From Aquilutibacter rugosus (lineage in GTDB: Bacteria; Pseudomonadota; Gammaproteobacteria; Xanthomonadales; Xanthomonadaceae), in the NCBI RefSeq assembly GCF_036541335.1, contig NZ_JAZHBO010000001.1:1-64000 (forward strand): a DNA stretch of 64,000 nucleotides. Reading direction: 5' to 3'. Shown here piece by piece: positions 40,381 through 48,257 of the stretch. The notes under the pieces were generated by a model. That model saw only the letters and a program-made list of their open reading frames with translations. It made no database searches and had not been told where the DNA came from. The translations under genes and the position numbers were made by a program. Position 1 is the stretch's first letter; every line of letters starts with the position of its first letter.

Positions 40381-40823
40381 TGGGATTGGCTCCGTTTACG
40401 GCGGTTGGCGTCCACCTGCAGCGCCACCATCAGCTTGTGCAGCTGCTCCGGTGACAGCCACTCCAGGCGGTCGGATTTGAACATGTGCTTGGCCATTGAA
40501 TGGGCGTAGGCCCACTCACGGCCGGCGTCGGTCAGCAGCGCGCGGATCTTGCTCATGACGTCGTCGCGCTTGGAGTTCTTCGGCTCGCCCTTGAACACCC
40601 GGCGGCCGTCCTTGCGGTCGCGATCCTTGAATCCCAGACGGACCAGTTCCGCAATGACGTCGTTGCGCTGTGCGGTGGACATTTTGGCGGACGAGTCCAA
40701 ACCTGTCACACGGCGAAGGAGACACCGATACGTGTCCTCGTCCAGCCCCAGTTGGGACTTGGCCATGTGGATGCGCACGAGCTGACTTTTGCGCGGATTC
40801 GGCTGGGCTCGACGTGCGCTCAC
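40377..40823 (-). CDS. gemA: GemA regulatory protein (Mu gp16 / DUF1018 family)
   Basis: A 148-aa product from GTG 40823 (GTGA overlap). Core: KSQLVRIHMAKSQLGLDEDT, YRCLLRRVTGLDSSAKMSTA, QRNDVIAELVRLGFK and KIRALLTDAGREWAYAHSMA followed by FKSDRLEWLSPEQLHKLMVA, the complete DUF1018 pattern. GemA of Mu modulates host gene expression and DNA supercoiling. The gemA-mor order is that of Mu. Confidence 0.94.
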   Translation of the reverse strand: MSARRAQPNPRKSQLVRIHMAKSQLGLDEDTYRCLLRRVTGLDSSAKMSTAQRNDVIAELVRLGFKDRDRKDGRRVFKGEPKNSKRDDVMSKIRALLTDAGREWAYAHSMAKHMFKSDRLEWLSPEQLHKLMVALQVDANRRKRSQSQ

Positions 40824-41014
40824 CAGTAGCGCGCCTCGTCCAGGGTTTCAACAAATCGCATCCACGAGCGCAGCAGGGTGAACAGCAGCCATGCCAACAC
40901 ACCCGTCTCGACCAGCCCAAGGATTCGCGCCCAGCCGGTCAGCGGACCGGGCGGTGCGAGGACGACAAACAGCGCGAACTGCAGCGCAAGCACGATCCAG
41001 AGACCGCGGTTCAT
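40820..41014 (-). CDS. Small two-helix membrane protein (64 aa), unknown
   Basis: MNRGLWIVLALQFALFVVLA opens a first membrane helix and WARILGLVETGVLAWLLFTL a second, followed by LRSWMRFVETLDEARYW. It overlaps both neighbours by 4 bp within the early operon, so it is very likely translated. Unknown role; a host-takeover or exclusion function is possible. Confidence 0.72.
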   Translation of the reverse strand: MNRGLWIVLALQFALFVVLAPPGPLTGWARILGLVETGVLAWLLFTLLRSWMRFVETLDEARYW

Positions 41015-41244
41015 GAGGTCACCAGCTCGTCGATCTCGGAGATCGTGTTTCGGATCAGGGGATCGTAACGGCCGACGTCAAAATCCCGGTCGAACGCCTC
41101 CTCCGTCTTGCCGCTGGCAAAGTGCAGGTTAACGTCGACCTTGTGAGTCTTGGTGTTCCAGCTGATCGTGACGACCGCGCGGCCATCGTAGTGCTGGTGG
41201 TGGCGGGAACGCACGCGGACTCCCTCAATCGTGCGAACGGCCAT
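41011..41244 (-). CDS. Early phage protein (77 aa), unknown
   Basis: The product MAVRTIEGVRVRSRHHQHYD continues with a short beta-sheet (GRAVVTISWNTKTHKVDVNL, FASGKTEEAFDRDFD). The ATG overlaps the Gam stop (ATGA) and its own stop overlaps the 64-aa gene. Operon coupling supports expression; no family recognised. Confidence 0.7.
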   Translation of the reverse strand: MAVRTIEGVRVRSRHHQHYDGRAVVTISWNTKTHKVDVNLHFASGKTEEAFDRDFDVGRYDPLIRNTISEIDELVTS

Positions 41245-41765
41245 CAGCGCGTCTCCTCCAGTTCGGTCTCGAACGGCTTGACGACAAAGTCTTCGGCATC
41301 GTCGTTGATCGTGATGCCCTTGACGACGACCGCCGCATCGCGGTCCGCCAGAATCGCCGACTTGTCGATCTCCTCCTTGGTCCGGATAAAGCGGTCGAGC
41401 TTCAGCGACTTCAGAGCGCCCAGCACGCCGTCGACGCCGCGGATGCTGACGCTCGCCGGCCGCTTGCGCCACGACAGCTCCCCGGTGGACAGCTTGACGG
41501 TCTTCAGCTTGCCCTTGAGCAGATCGTCCTTGTTGGCCTCGGCATAGATCTGCACGGCGGCAAAGTTGGCGTCGATGATGGCCTGCTGCGTTTGGCCGTC
41601 GTATTCGTACTTGGCGCGGATGACATTGAGATCATCGTTCATCTGCGCCTGGATGCGCTGGCGCTCACGTTGCGCGGCGCCGATACGGCCGACCATCTCC
41701 GCCGCTTCGTCGCGGTTCTTGGGCGCTTCGATCGCGCTGGCCTTGATGCGGGTTTTCTTGCTCAT
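41244..41765 (-). CDS. gam: Host-nuclease inhibitor Gam (Mu Gam family)
   Basis: A 173-aa protein: PKNRDEAAEMVGRIGAAQRE, RQRIQAQMNDDLNVIRAKYE, then GELSWRKRPASVSIRGVDGV, the Mu Gam signature. It binds double-strand DNA ends and protects phage ends from exonucleases such as RecBCD (functional cousin of Ku). Highly charged helices dominate the first half. Start ATG 41765 overlaps the upstream stop by one base. Confidence 0.94.
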   Translation of the reverse strand: MSKKTRIKASAIEAPKNRDEAAEMVGRIGAAQRERQRIQAQMNDDLNVIRAKYEYDGQTQQAIIDANFAAVQIYAEANKDDLLKGKLKTVKLSTGELSWRKRPASVSIRGVDGVLGALKSLKLDRFIRTKEEIDKSAILADRDAAVVVKGITINDDAEDFVVKPFETELEETR

Positions 41766-42001
41766 TACAGGTCCTTTAAAGGGGCTTTGAAGTGGGGTTG
41801 AGGGAACTGGCGGATAATGATGCGCGGCTGTGGATCGCGGGAGAGTTCGGCTTCGATGGCCACGACGACATAGCACTCGCCGGTTCGCTGCACGGCCTGT
41901 TCGGCGGCCGCCGTGGCGGCCTTCAGAGTTTGGCAGGGAGTACCGGACATCGCGATCGCATTGCGCAGCACCAAGTAGCGCGGGCGATCAGTGGAGCACA
42001 T
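41765..42001 (-). CDS. Early phage protein (78 aa), unknown
   Basis: From ATG 42001: MCSTDRPRYLVLRNAIAMSG, then KAATAAAEQAVQRTGECYVV and VAIEAELSRDPQPRIIIRQF. It looks like a small alpha/beta protein. It overlaps the 97-aa gene upstream by 14 bp and abuts Gam. An upstream in-frame extension to 42046 is possible. Function unknown. Confidence 0.65.
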   Translation of the reverse strand: MCSTDRPRYLVLRNAIAMSGTPCQTLKAATAAAEQAVQRTGECYVVVAIEAELSRDPQPRIIIRQFPQPHFKAPLKDL

Positions 42002-42281
42002 GCGATTCACCCTGCTTTGCATTCGGGATGTGTTCGACGGTTTCAATCAGAACGCCTCCAAACCTCGCGCGCAGAACACGGCGTGCGTATGGCATGCCAA
42101 CGACCTGCTCACGCCGAGACGCGACCGGGATCGCATTGACTGGCATGCGGGCGACGAACAGCACCACGGGGTCGTTTACTGAGGTCGAGAAAGTGTGGCC
42201 GCCATGCACGGGAATTCCCTGGGCAACGAGGGCGTCTGCCGCTTCCGCAGCGGCGCGCAGACGATTCGCAATGTCATTCAT
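41988..42281 (-). CDS. Early phage protein (97 aa), unknown
   Basis: MNDIANRLRAAAEAADALVA, then PVHGGHTFSTSVNDPVVLFV, MPVNAIPVASRREQVVGMPY and ARRVLRARFGGVLIETVEHI. A helical start precedes a beta-rich body. Overlaps the 124-aa gene (8 bp) and the next gene (14 bp). No family recognised. Confidence 0.65.
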   Translation of the reverse strand: MNDIANRLRAAAEAADALVAQGIPVHGGHTFSTSVNDPVVLFVARMPVNAIPVASRREQVVGMPYARRVLRARFGGVLIETVEHIPNAKQGESHVLH

Positions 42282-42648
42282 TAGAGGTCCCTTTAGTCGT
42301 AGTGGATTGGAGTTGAAGGCCGAGCTGGCCGGCCAGATCGGGCAGCGCCACGTTTTTCAACGCGGCCACTTGTTCCAGTGACGTCATCGATCGCTGAAAT
42401 AAGAACTCGCAGGTTTGGTCCAGTTCTGCGATGGAGGTGGCATAGAAGTAGCCCTCGCCAGGCGTGGCACAGATGGGCACCCCGTGCCGGCGCAGCTCGA
42501 CGATCGCCGATCGCAGGTGCCGTTCCAGAGCGGCATCGCGCTTGCCGCCGCAGACTTCAAAGACCAGTTGCGAGGCGGTGGCCCCATTTGCGGCTCCGAG
42601 GTGACGATCCTGCAAAATCGCCAGCAGCTTGGCGTGGTCGATCTCCAT
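42274..42648 (-). CDS. Early phage winged-helix-like protein (124 aa)
   Basis: From ATG 42648: MEIDHAKLLAILQDRHLGAA, ASQLVFEVCGGKRDAALERH, LRSAIVELRRHGVPICATPG and GEGYFYATSIAELDQTCEF. This looks like a winged helix of the kind where H3 is followed by PIC(S/A)TPxGGYF, as seen in phage regulator-like proteins. A C-terminal helix (LEQVAALKNVALPDL) follows. Begins 1 nt before the previous stop. DNA-binding role inferred. Confidence 0.72.
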   Translation of the reverse strand: MEIDHAKLLAILQDRHLGAANGATASQLVFEVCGGKRDAALERHLRSAIVELRRHGVPICATPGEGYFYATSIAELDQTCEFLFQRSMTSLEQVAALKNVALPDLAGQLGLQLQSTTTKGTSNE

Positions 42649-42649
42649 C

Positions 42650-42871
42650 TCAGTTGCCTCCCTGTAGGCCGAGCCCTTGACGGACGCGGCAAATGTGCCG
42701 CGCGGCGGCATTCAGCGCGTCGAGCGCCATCCCTACTTCAATGGCTAAGGGATCGGCCGGATCCTGGCGCTCCAATGATTCCAACACCTGCGACAGCTCG
42801 TGCTCGGCGCAGACCATCGCGTTGGCATTGGCGGTGAGGTGCTGATGCACCTTGCTCATGTCGAGATTCAT
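42650..42871 (-). CDS. Early phage helical protein (73 aa), unknown
   Basis: MNLDMSKVHQHLTANANAMV, CAEHELSQVLESLERQDPAD and PLAIEVGMALDALNAAARHI suggest a helical bundle. ATGA overlap with the 211-aa gene stop. No family recognised. Confidence 0.66.
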   Translation of the reverse strand: MNLDMSKVHQHLTANANAMVCAEHELSQVLESLERQDPADPLAIEVGMALDALNAAARHICRVRQGLGLQGGN

Positions 42872-43503
42872 GCAACGGTCTCCGACGAGGTTACGGCGAG
42901 TAAGGCGCGAAACGCAGGCCGAATGCAGGTGCGCGCATCCTCGGCGAGCCAGTATGAAAAAGGTTCACTGAGAGGATCTAGTGGCCTATCCACACGCACG
43001 GCATCCGTCTGCCGACGGTTCGATGCCTGTCCAGGACGCAAGTGAGCAGTAAAATACTCGGCAATGGCAATCCAGCAGGTCGAGGCATTGCCATTGAGAA
43101 CCGTTCTTCCGGTGCGTTGAATCAAGCCACGACGACACAACGAAGACAGCAGGTAGTTTGCTGTGGCACTGGACAATTCGAGCTCAGTGCGAGCGACGGT
43201 CGTAGAAACACCCGGGTGTGCCTTGACATACTCAAATGCGCGCTGCATTGGTGTTATGAAGCTCAAGCCGTCGCTCGCCGGCTCTGCGCTACTCCACAAG
43301 AACACGCTGCGCGTGCAGTTGTGTCCGTAGTGCTCCTTCCGTGTCACCTTGCCGCAGCGGTACAGCCATGTGAGTGCCACTCTTAGCGCGTGATAGTCAT
43401 CGGACGAATCGCAATCGCATAGCGTGCGAAGTTCCGAAGTGAGTGCCGGCCCATCTTCAAGCACGGAAAGAATCGCATTGCTGAGGCTGACGTTCGCATT
43501 CAT
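42868..43503 (-). CDS. Early phage double winged-helix-like protein (211 aa)
   Basis: The N-terminal part (LSNAILSVLEDGPALTSELR, YHALRVALTWLYRCGKVTRK) and middle part (MQRAFEYVKAHPGVSTTVAR, ANYLLSSLCRRGLIQRTGRT) each look like a winged helix. The C-terminus is less regular. Starts by ATGA overlap with the MuB stop. Possibly a replication or regulatory accessory; unproven. Confidence 0.66.
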   Translation of the reverse strand: MNANVSLSNAILSVLEDGPALTSELRTLCDCDSSDDYHALRVALTWLYRCGKVTRKEHYGHNCTRSVFLWSSAEPASDGLSFITPMQRAFEYVKAHPGVSTTVARTELELSSATANYLLSSLCRRGLIQRTGRTVLNGNASTCWIAIAEYFTAHLRPGQASNRRQTDAVRVDRPLDPLSEPFSYWLAEDARTCIRPAFRALLAVTSSETVA

Positions 43504-44483
43504 TCGAACAGCCCCAGTTCCTTCGCGGCCCGATTCAGGTCACTGCAGCACATGGCTTTACCGCGCGCATTCGCATAGTTGGTGGCCAGTGAGAAGCACT
43601 TGTTGAGCGAGCGGAGCGCCCCCGGCTTCTTGCCGATGTCGCGTGCGTGGGCGCGGCACTTCTCGTCAGTGAATCCCCAGGCGTCGATGATCGCGTCAAT
43701 GTCCGGCTGCAGCGAGGACTTGATGTGGACTCGCATGCCCACGCGGGATGAAAGGCGATCGAGATATGCGCCCTTGCTGCCGGCCGTGAACTGGCTGGCG
43801 ACAAACACGTTGCCGCACAGGACCATGCCAATGTCCAGACTGTCGGTGAAGTAGCGCAGCTGCTCCAGGGCGACCACGCCCAGGTGCTGCGCCTCGTCAA
43901 TGACCAGCAGGCCGCGCGTACCGGCCATGCGCTTGACGATCTCGCGCTGCAGCGCGGCGCGGTTGCGCACGTAGCCCACAATGCCGACGGCACTGGCGAT
44001 CTCTTCCAGCAGGCTCATGACCGACGAGGTGGCGGGCGAGATCTGCAGATGCCAGACGTTGGGATGGGTGCGCTGGTAGTGAATGATCGTCGACGTCTTA
44101 CCCACCCCAGCCCCGCCGTACACGAGCACTATGTCGCCTGCGGAGCGCGCGTAATCCAGCGCACCGGAGATCCGCTTGGCCGTCGGCGTCATGATGAAAT
44201 CGGGGGCGGTCGGCATGTCGCCGCGCTGCTTGCGCTGCAGGTAGTCGGCGACCCACTTTTGCACGGCCGCGACCAGCTTGTCGGTTCGGGCGCCGTACTT
44301 CCCCGACATCCACTGGCTGAGCGTGGACGAGGCAATGCCGACCTGACGCGCGAGTTCGCTCTGCGTCATCTCTTCGGCCTGCATGATGGTGTCGACCTGG
44401 GCACGCAGATGCTGCTCGTCAGTCACGGTCACTTCGACCTCGGGACGGATGGGAGTTACGACATGGGAAGGAGTTTTGTTCAT
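43500..44483 (-). CDS. MuB-like transposition target-DNA ATPase
   Basis: A 327-aa protein. N-terminal HTH (EMTQSELARQVGIASSTLSQ, WMSGKYGARTDKL) and an AAA ATPase with Walker A VYGGAGVGKTSTIIHYQ, Walker B GLLVIDEAQHLGVVALEQLR and an arginine-containing sensor region. As in Mu, it binds target DNA, activates the transposase and gives target immunity. ATG 44483 has AGAG upstream. The frame remains open further upstream (a start at 44703 would add ~73 residues of Pro/Arg-rich sequence); I prefer the shorter form, which fits the 312-aa Mu B. A 250-bp spacer separates it from MuA. Confidence 0.92.
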   Translation of the reverse strand: MNKTPSHVVTPIRPEVEVTVTDEQHLRAQVDTIMQAEEMTQSELARQVGIASSTLSQWMSGKYGARTDKLVAAVQKWVADYLQRKQRGDMPTAPDFIMTPTAKRISGALDYARSAGDIVLVYGGAGVGKTSTIIHYQRTHPNVWHLQISPATSSVMSLLEEIASAVGIVGYVRNRAALQREIVKRMAGTRGLLVIDEAQHLGVVALEQLRYFTDSLDIGMVLCGNVFVASQFTAGSKGAYLDRLSSRVGMRVHIKSSLQPDIDAIIDAWGFTDEKCRAHARDIGKKPGALRSLNKCFSLATNYANARGKAMCCSDLNRAAKELGLFE

Positions 44484-44733
44484 GCGCTGCTGCTCTTTGG
44501 ACGGAAAGGGAGGGTAGATATATCGGCACGTCGGAATTGAGCGCCACATTGGCGGACTGCTGTCACGACGCGACGGCTTCGCGAGTTCGGCGGCGACCAG
44601 TGCGCCAGGCGCCTTCAACCGTCGATGGGAATATCGTTCGAGGTCACGCGCAGCGGATCCAAATGGGATCGGGGCACAGGGATGTGAGGCCCTAAATTCG
44701 GTCATGGCGCGTAAACGCGCGCCGGGGCGTCCA

Positions 44734-46698
44734 TCAGTTCTCATCGTCGTAATTCCAGCTATTGGCGCGATCGGCGTTTGCAGCCATCTGTGCATAAATC
44801 TCGGACAGGTCGTCTTCGATCGGCGCGTCGTCCGTACCGGTGCGTTGCAGCGGAACGACCGCGGCGTGCCGACGCATGGCAAACGGTGCGACCACGTTGC
44901 TGACCGGTGCGTCCGGTTGCGGTGCGTCGGGCTGCATGGCCGCGACCTGTGCGACCGTGAGTTTGATTTCGGCGTCGGCCATCTTGCGCGTCGCATGGCG
45001 TAACTGACGGCGGGCGCGGGCAATCTGTTGCGCTCCCTCCTCCGACAAGACCGGCGTATCCGACAGCAGTGGCGCTTCCACCATCCATGTGCCGGTGACG
45101 CTGTAGATCTGCACCGGTCGATCCAGATGGTCGGGATCAAACCGTGCATGCACCTGCATGCCCAGGAACTCGACCATCTCCGAGCTCCAGTAGCGGTTGC
45201 CAAACAGTGTCAGCGAACCGTCACGCGAGCTCAGCTTGCGCAGTTTGGTGGACAACAGCAGATCGGCCAGCTGTGCACCCGTCGCTTTGACGATCGGCGA
45301 CACGGCGTAGCTCTCTGCAAACACCTGATCAAAACTCCGGCCGCGGGCGACCGCCGAGCGGCGGCCAGTGCGGGCATTGTGCAGCGTGACTTCGCGTTCG
45401 AGCACACTCACGAACGTATCGAGGTCCACGGCGGCCGACTGGTAGTTTTCGGGCTTGGCGTCCGGTTTGTTGCCTGTGTAGGCGCCCGAAAAATCGACCG
45501 ACTTGGCAATGGTCTCGCACAGATCGCGCCACGCACGTTCGATCGGCTTGGCCTGGCCGTGATACGGCGTCGCCCAGATAACGTCACAGCCAAGGCGCAC
45601 CAGCAGGCCCTTGGGATCCTCTTCCTTGACGGTGAAGCGGAACCGGTTCGGGGTGCCGCCGGTGTTGCTCTTGGATGCGAAAGCACGGCCGTTGTCCAGC
45701 AGCACCTTGCGCGGGATGCCGTAGCGTTCGACGAGGTCACGGAATGCCAGCTGCACCAGCTGCGTCGATTCAGTGCTCGCCACGCGGTAAGCGAGCAGCT
45801 TGCCGCTGTACATGTCCTGCACACCGAGCAGAATCGGCCGTGCGATCGTGCCGTCCGGCCAGCGCACGAACACGTCGAACTTGTGGCCGTCGGCGTTGAC
45901 CATTTCCATTGCATGCAGCGAGGACTTGTCACGGCGCTGCGAGGGAATGATGTCGCTGAGCGCGTCGGCGCCCTGGCGTTTGAGCACGACGACCGTGTTG
46001 GGGAGGTCCTTAACGCGGCGTTGAAACGTCTTCAACGAGGGCAACGTCCAGCCGCGCTGCGCAGCAATGCGCAGCAGCCGGTTGTAGCAGGCAGCCATCG
46101 TCGGTTGTTCCGGCCGCAGATAGTCGGCCTTGAAGATTTCCCATGCCTCGGGCTCGATGTCGGCAACTGACACGCGTCCGGTGTATCGGGGGATCAGAAG
46201 TGCGGGCCAGTGCGCTGACGGGTAGCCTTTGACGTCCGACTCCCAACGCGCGATCGTAGCCGCTGAGATCGGGTGACCGTCGGCGGATTCGGCGGCGGCC
46301 ACCAGCTGCCGCGCGGTCATCAGCGACGTGCCGTTGCGACGCAGGGCGCGGACCGAGCGGAGTACGCCTGCGCGCCGGTCCGCGGCGAGGCGCAGCGACT
46401 CCGGAGACCGGCGGTATGTTTCCCATGCCGCCCTCTCTTCGAGCGCACGCTCTTCGACGACGTCGCGGACGTGATCAGGCAGTTCAAGCAGTGGCTTGGC
46501 GAGTGCAACCTGCGTAACTTGCGGAAGCGAGCTTAGAGCGAAAAGTTTGCCGCCGCCTTGATCCTTTCGGGCGATGTACTTCCACCCCTGATTTGCGGCC
46601 GCTTTTCGAACGCCTCGTTCTGACGTCGGCATGCCCGGACGACCCGCCAGTTCGGCGGTCGAGTACCAGCGTTCGTTCGGTGAGTTCCCGTCAGCCAT
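44734..46698 (-). CDS. MuA-like transposase (DDE)
   Basis: A 654-aa protein. N-terminal HTH_Tnp_Mu region (WYSTAELAGRPGMPTSERGV, NQGWKYIARKDQGGGKLFAL), Mu-type DNA-binding Ibeta/gamma helices (~75-240), and an RNase H-like core with catalytic D270 (MVNADGHKFD), D335 (VLLDNGRAF) and E387 (GQAKPIERAW), very close to MuA D269/D336/E392. A Mu-transpos_C beta domain and the C-terminal MuB/ClpX-contact region (ending ANADRANSWNYDDEN) follow. It should cut and join the TGT/ACA ends. All catalytic residues intact. Confidence 0.96.
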   Translation of the reverse strand: MADGNSPNERWYSTAELAGRPGMPTSERGVRKAAANQGWKYIARKDQGGGKLFALSSLPQVTQVALAKPLLELPDHVRDVVEERALEERAAWETYRRSPESLRLAADRRAGVLRSVRALRRNGTSLMTARQLVAAAESADGHPISAATIARWESDVKGYPSAHWPALLIPRYTGRVSVADIEPEAWEIFKADYLRPEQPTMAACYNRLLRIAAQRGWTLPSLKTFQRRVKDLPNTVVVLKRQGADALSDIIPSQRRDKSSLHAMEMVNADGHKFDVFVRWPDGTIARPILLGVQDMYSGKLLAYRVASTESTQLVQLAFRDLVERYGIPRKVLLDNGRAFASKSNTGGTPNRFRFTVKEEDPKGLLVRLGCDVIWATPYHGQAKPIERAWRDLCETIAKSVDFSGAYTGNKPDAKPENYQSAAVDLDTFVSVLEREVTLHNARTGRRSAVARGRSFDQVFAESYAVSPIVKATGAQLADLLLSTKLRKLSSRDGSLTLFGNRYWSSEMVEFLGMQVHARFDPDHLDRPVQIYSVTGTWMVEAPLLSDTPVLSEEGAQQIARARRQLRHATRKMADAEIKLTVAQVAAMQPDAPQPDAPVSNVVAPFAMRRHAAVVPLQRTGTDDAPIEDDLSEIYAQMAANADRANSWNYDDEN

Positions 46699-47284
46699 TG
46701 GCCGCCCTCTTCTTCATCTGTTTCAGGCTGCGGATCTCCTCACGCAGCTGGTCCATTTCGGCCTGGGCGCGCACAATTTCCGCGTCCACAATGTCCGATC
46801 CCCAAAGGACACGACCGCCGAGTTTGAGCACCGGCCATTCGCTGAGTTCGCGGGCCGATGCCACACAGTCCATCGCCGGCACTTTCCAGAGCGGCAGGTT
46901 GCAATCTTCTCGGGCAACCGAGGTGTAGCTGTCGAGCACGAGCTTGGAAGTCTCGACGTCAGTGAGCTCGCTGACGCGGGCTGCAAATTCGTATCGGGTG
47001 CCGGTCAACGGATGCGCGGCGTTGGCCGCGTAATCCTTGAGCAGCTTGCTGACCAGCAACGCAACTTCGCCGCGGTAGTCCATGCTGCCGAGCGGCGGCA
47101 GCGGTGTCGCTTTCAATCCGGGGAACAAGTCACCGGTGAGGGTGTCGCCACGCTTAAGCACGCGCCACCCCCACCGCCACCTGGCCACGGTCGCACTGGT
47201 CGAGGAGTAATGCCACTGCGTGGCCACCAGCTCCCGTGCTGCCGGTGTTTTCGCGCGGATGAACGCGGGGCACGAACCGGCCAA
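46691..47284 (-). CDS. Early phage protein overlapping MuA start, unknown (up to 197 aa)
   Basis: The frame is open from TTG 47284 to 46691 and overlaps the MuA ATG by 8 bp. Best-constrained part: MDYRGEVALLVSKLLKDYAA, RYEFAARVSELTDVETSKLV and a C-terminal coiled coil AEMDQLREEIRSLKQMKKRA. Upstream TPAARELVATQWHYSSTSAT and VARWRWGWRVLKRGDTLTG also look coding. The start is uncertain: TTG 47284, GTG 47227, GTG 47161 or ATG 47083 (130 aa). Function unknown; sits where Mu-like phages carry small early genes before A. Confidence 0.55.
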   Translation of the reverse strand: MAGSCPAFIRAKTPAARELVATQWHYSSTSATVARWRWGWRVLKRGDTLTGDLFPGLKATPLPPLGSMDYRGEVALLVSKLLKDYAANAAHPLTGTRYEFAARVSELTDVETSKLVLDSYTSVAREDCNLPLWKVPAMDCVASARELSEWPVLKLGGRVLWGSDIVDAEIVRAQAEMDQLREEIRSLKQMKKRAANG

Positions 47285-47322
47285 TCCCCACCCGTTGAGC
47301 CCGGGTCAGGCATGTGAAATAC

Positions 47323-47384
47323 GAGGGGGAGCCCTCCTCTGGGTTACGCTGGAAGCTCTCACACAAACCAGCCCCAAAGGAGGG
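47323..47384 (+). promoter_or_regulatory. Possible RNA switch sequestering the ribosome-binding site of the 68-aa gene
   Basis: ccctcct (47332-47338) is perfectly complementary to the Shine-Dalgarno aggaggg (47378-47384). The same ccctc can instead pair with gaggg (47323-47327), which would free the ribosome-binding site. The two structures exclude each other. Confidence 0.4.
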
Positions 47385-47391
47385 CAAAAAG

Positions 47392-47598
47392 ATGAACGAC
47401 GAGAAATTGGCAGGACAGCACTTGGCGATAGTCGCGGCAATCCAAGGCCTAATGAACGCCACAGGCGCAGGGTCGAGTGTCCGGGATTCAGTCACGCTGC
47501 ATAAGGTGACGGCACCGATGTCGTTGAAATCAAATGCCGAATTCATCGCAGGCATCAATGAGGTGCTGCAAAACTTGGGACTGGATCCGCTGGATTGA
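47392..47598 (+). CDS. Small opposite-strand protein in the early region (68 aa), unknown
   Basis: From ATG 47392, 7 nt after a strong aggaggg: MNDEKLAGQHLAIVAAIQGL, MNATGAGSSVRDSVTLHKVT, APMSLKSNAEFIAGINEVL and QNLGLDPLD. It runs opposite to the early operon between the pre-MuA gene and the 58-aa gene. The strong SD and helical composition argue for a real gene, perhaps expressed in the lysogen. No family recognised. Confidence 0.6.
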   Translation: MNDEKLAGQHLAIVAAIQGLMNATGAGSSVRDSVTLHKVTAPMSLKSNAEFIAGINEVLQNLGLDPLD

Positions 47599-47602
47599 AG
47601 CT

Positions 47603-47779
47603 TTAGCTGGGGTCCGCGCTGTCGCGCTCCATCCGTTCTGTTTCTTGCAAGCGTTTCATGAGGAAGTGATAGTTGCGCGCGTCGATTTCCTGTTGGGTAT
47701 CGGCCATCACCCAGCGGAATAGCCGGACGATTGGACGAAGCGCACAGCGAAGCGGCAGCCGAACTAAATCGATGCTCAT
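47603..47779 (-). CDS. Small early phage protein (58 aa), unknown
   Basis: An ATG-initiated frame from 47779: MSIDLVRLPLRCALRPIVRL, FRWVMADTQQEIDARNYHF and LMKRLQETERMERDSADPS. AGGAC lies about 8 nt upstream. It ends 4 bp from the convergent plus-strand gene. Amphipathic/basic at the start and charged-helical at the end. Likely real because it fills the space between ner and the pre-MuA gene; function unknown. Confidence 0.6.
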   Translation of the reverse strand: MSIDLVRLPLRCALRPIVRLFRWVMADTQQEIDARNYHFLMKRLQETERMERDSADPS

Positions 47780-47860
47780 TGGAATGTCCTATGTTGATGT
47801 TTGATTCGGCCCGCTCCACGAGAGAACGTCGGGATGGGGATTTGGCGGCGCCCATTTCTA

Positions 47861-48112
47861 TCAGGCGACCTTCGTTTGCGGATTGCCAGATATGCTGTGG
47901 CTGGTAAACTCATCACTGGGCTTTTTCATGCCCAGCTGCACGGCAATTTCGTGCGCCTGGCCGAAGTTGGCCTTGAGTTGTCCGTTGAGGACGCGGTACA
48001 CCGTCTCGCGCCGGTAGCCCCGCTGTTCTGCCCACTGCGTGACCGTTATTCCCGACGCCCGGATCCGGGCTTTTGCCTCATTTGAATTTAGAACTGGAGA
48101 TTTTCCTGACAT
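47861..48112 (-). CDS. Ner-like/Cro-like early regulator (83 aa)
   Basis: A small HTH protein: SNEAKARIRASGITVTQWAE, QRGYRRETVYRVLNGQLKAN and FGQAHEIAVQLGMKKPSDEF. The pattern (ITVTQWAE..GYRRETVYRVLNG) is typical of DNA-binding proteins of Mu-like phages. It faces the repressor gene across the operator region, as ner faces c in Mu, and should limit early transcription after infection. Confidence 0.88.
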   Translation of the reverse strand: MSGKSPVLNSNEAKARIRASGITVTQWAEQRGYRRETVYRVLNGQLKANFGQAHEIAVQLGMKKPSDEFTSHSISGNPQTKVA

Positions 48113-48257
48113 TTTTCAGATCCCTACGTGAACGGCTTAAAGGGTTTAGATAGGCGTCCCATCTAAAACCAATATTCCCACATCTGGGATTAATGTCAAC
48201 TACTTTTGGGAGTTTTTTTCTAGTTCCGACTTCTTTTACAACTACATCTGGGATTAA
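48113..48257. promoter_or_regulatory. Divergent repressor/ner operator-promoter region
   Basis: This 145-bp AT-rich gap contains: ggtttagat (48143-48151) / atctaaaacc (48161-48170), an inverted repeat; attccca-ca-tctgggat (48174-48190), a near-palindrome; and a direct repeat acatctgggattaa at 48180-48193 and 48244-48257, the second touching the repressor ATG. gttccgactt occurs at 48223-48232 and twice more inside the repressor gene. It should hold the early and repressor promoters and the operators that decide lysis or lysogeny, and perhaps the Mu-type transposition enhancer. Confidence 0.8.

Noticed and set aside
45028..46170. Plus-strand 380-codon frame opposite MuA
   Set aside because: Shadow of the transposase, whose DDE residues are intact; composition not protein-like.
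47154..47855. Minus-strand 233-codon frame across the pre-MuA region
   Set aside because: Spans opposite to the 68-aa gene and across the 58-aa gene and pre-MuA gene in another frame; Arg/Ser/Pro-rich shadow.
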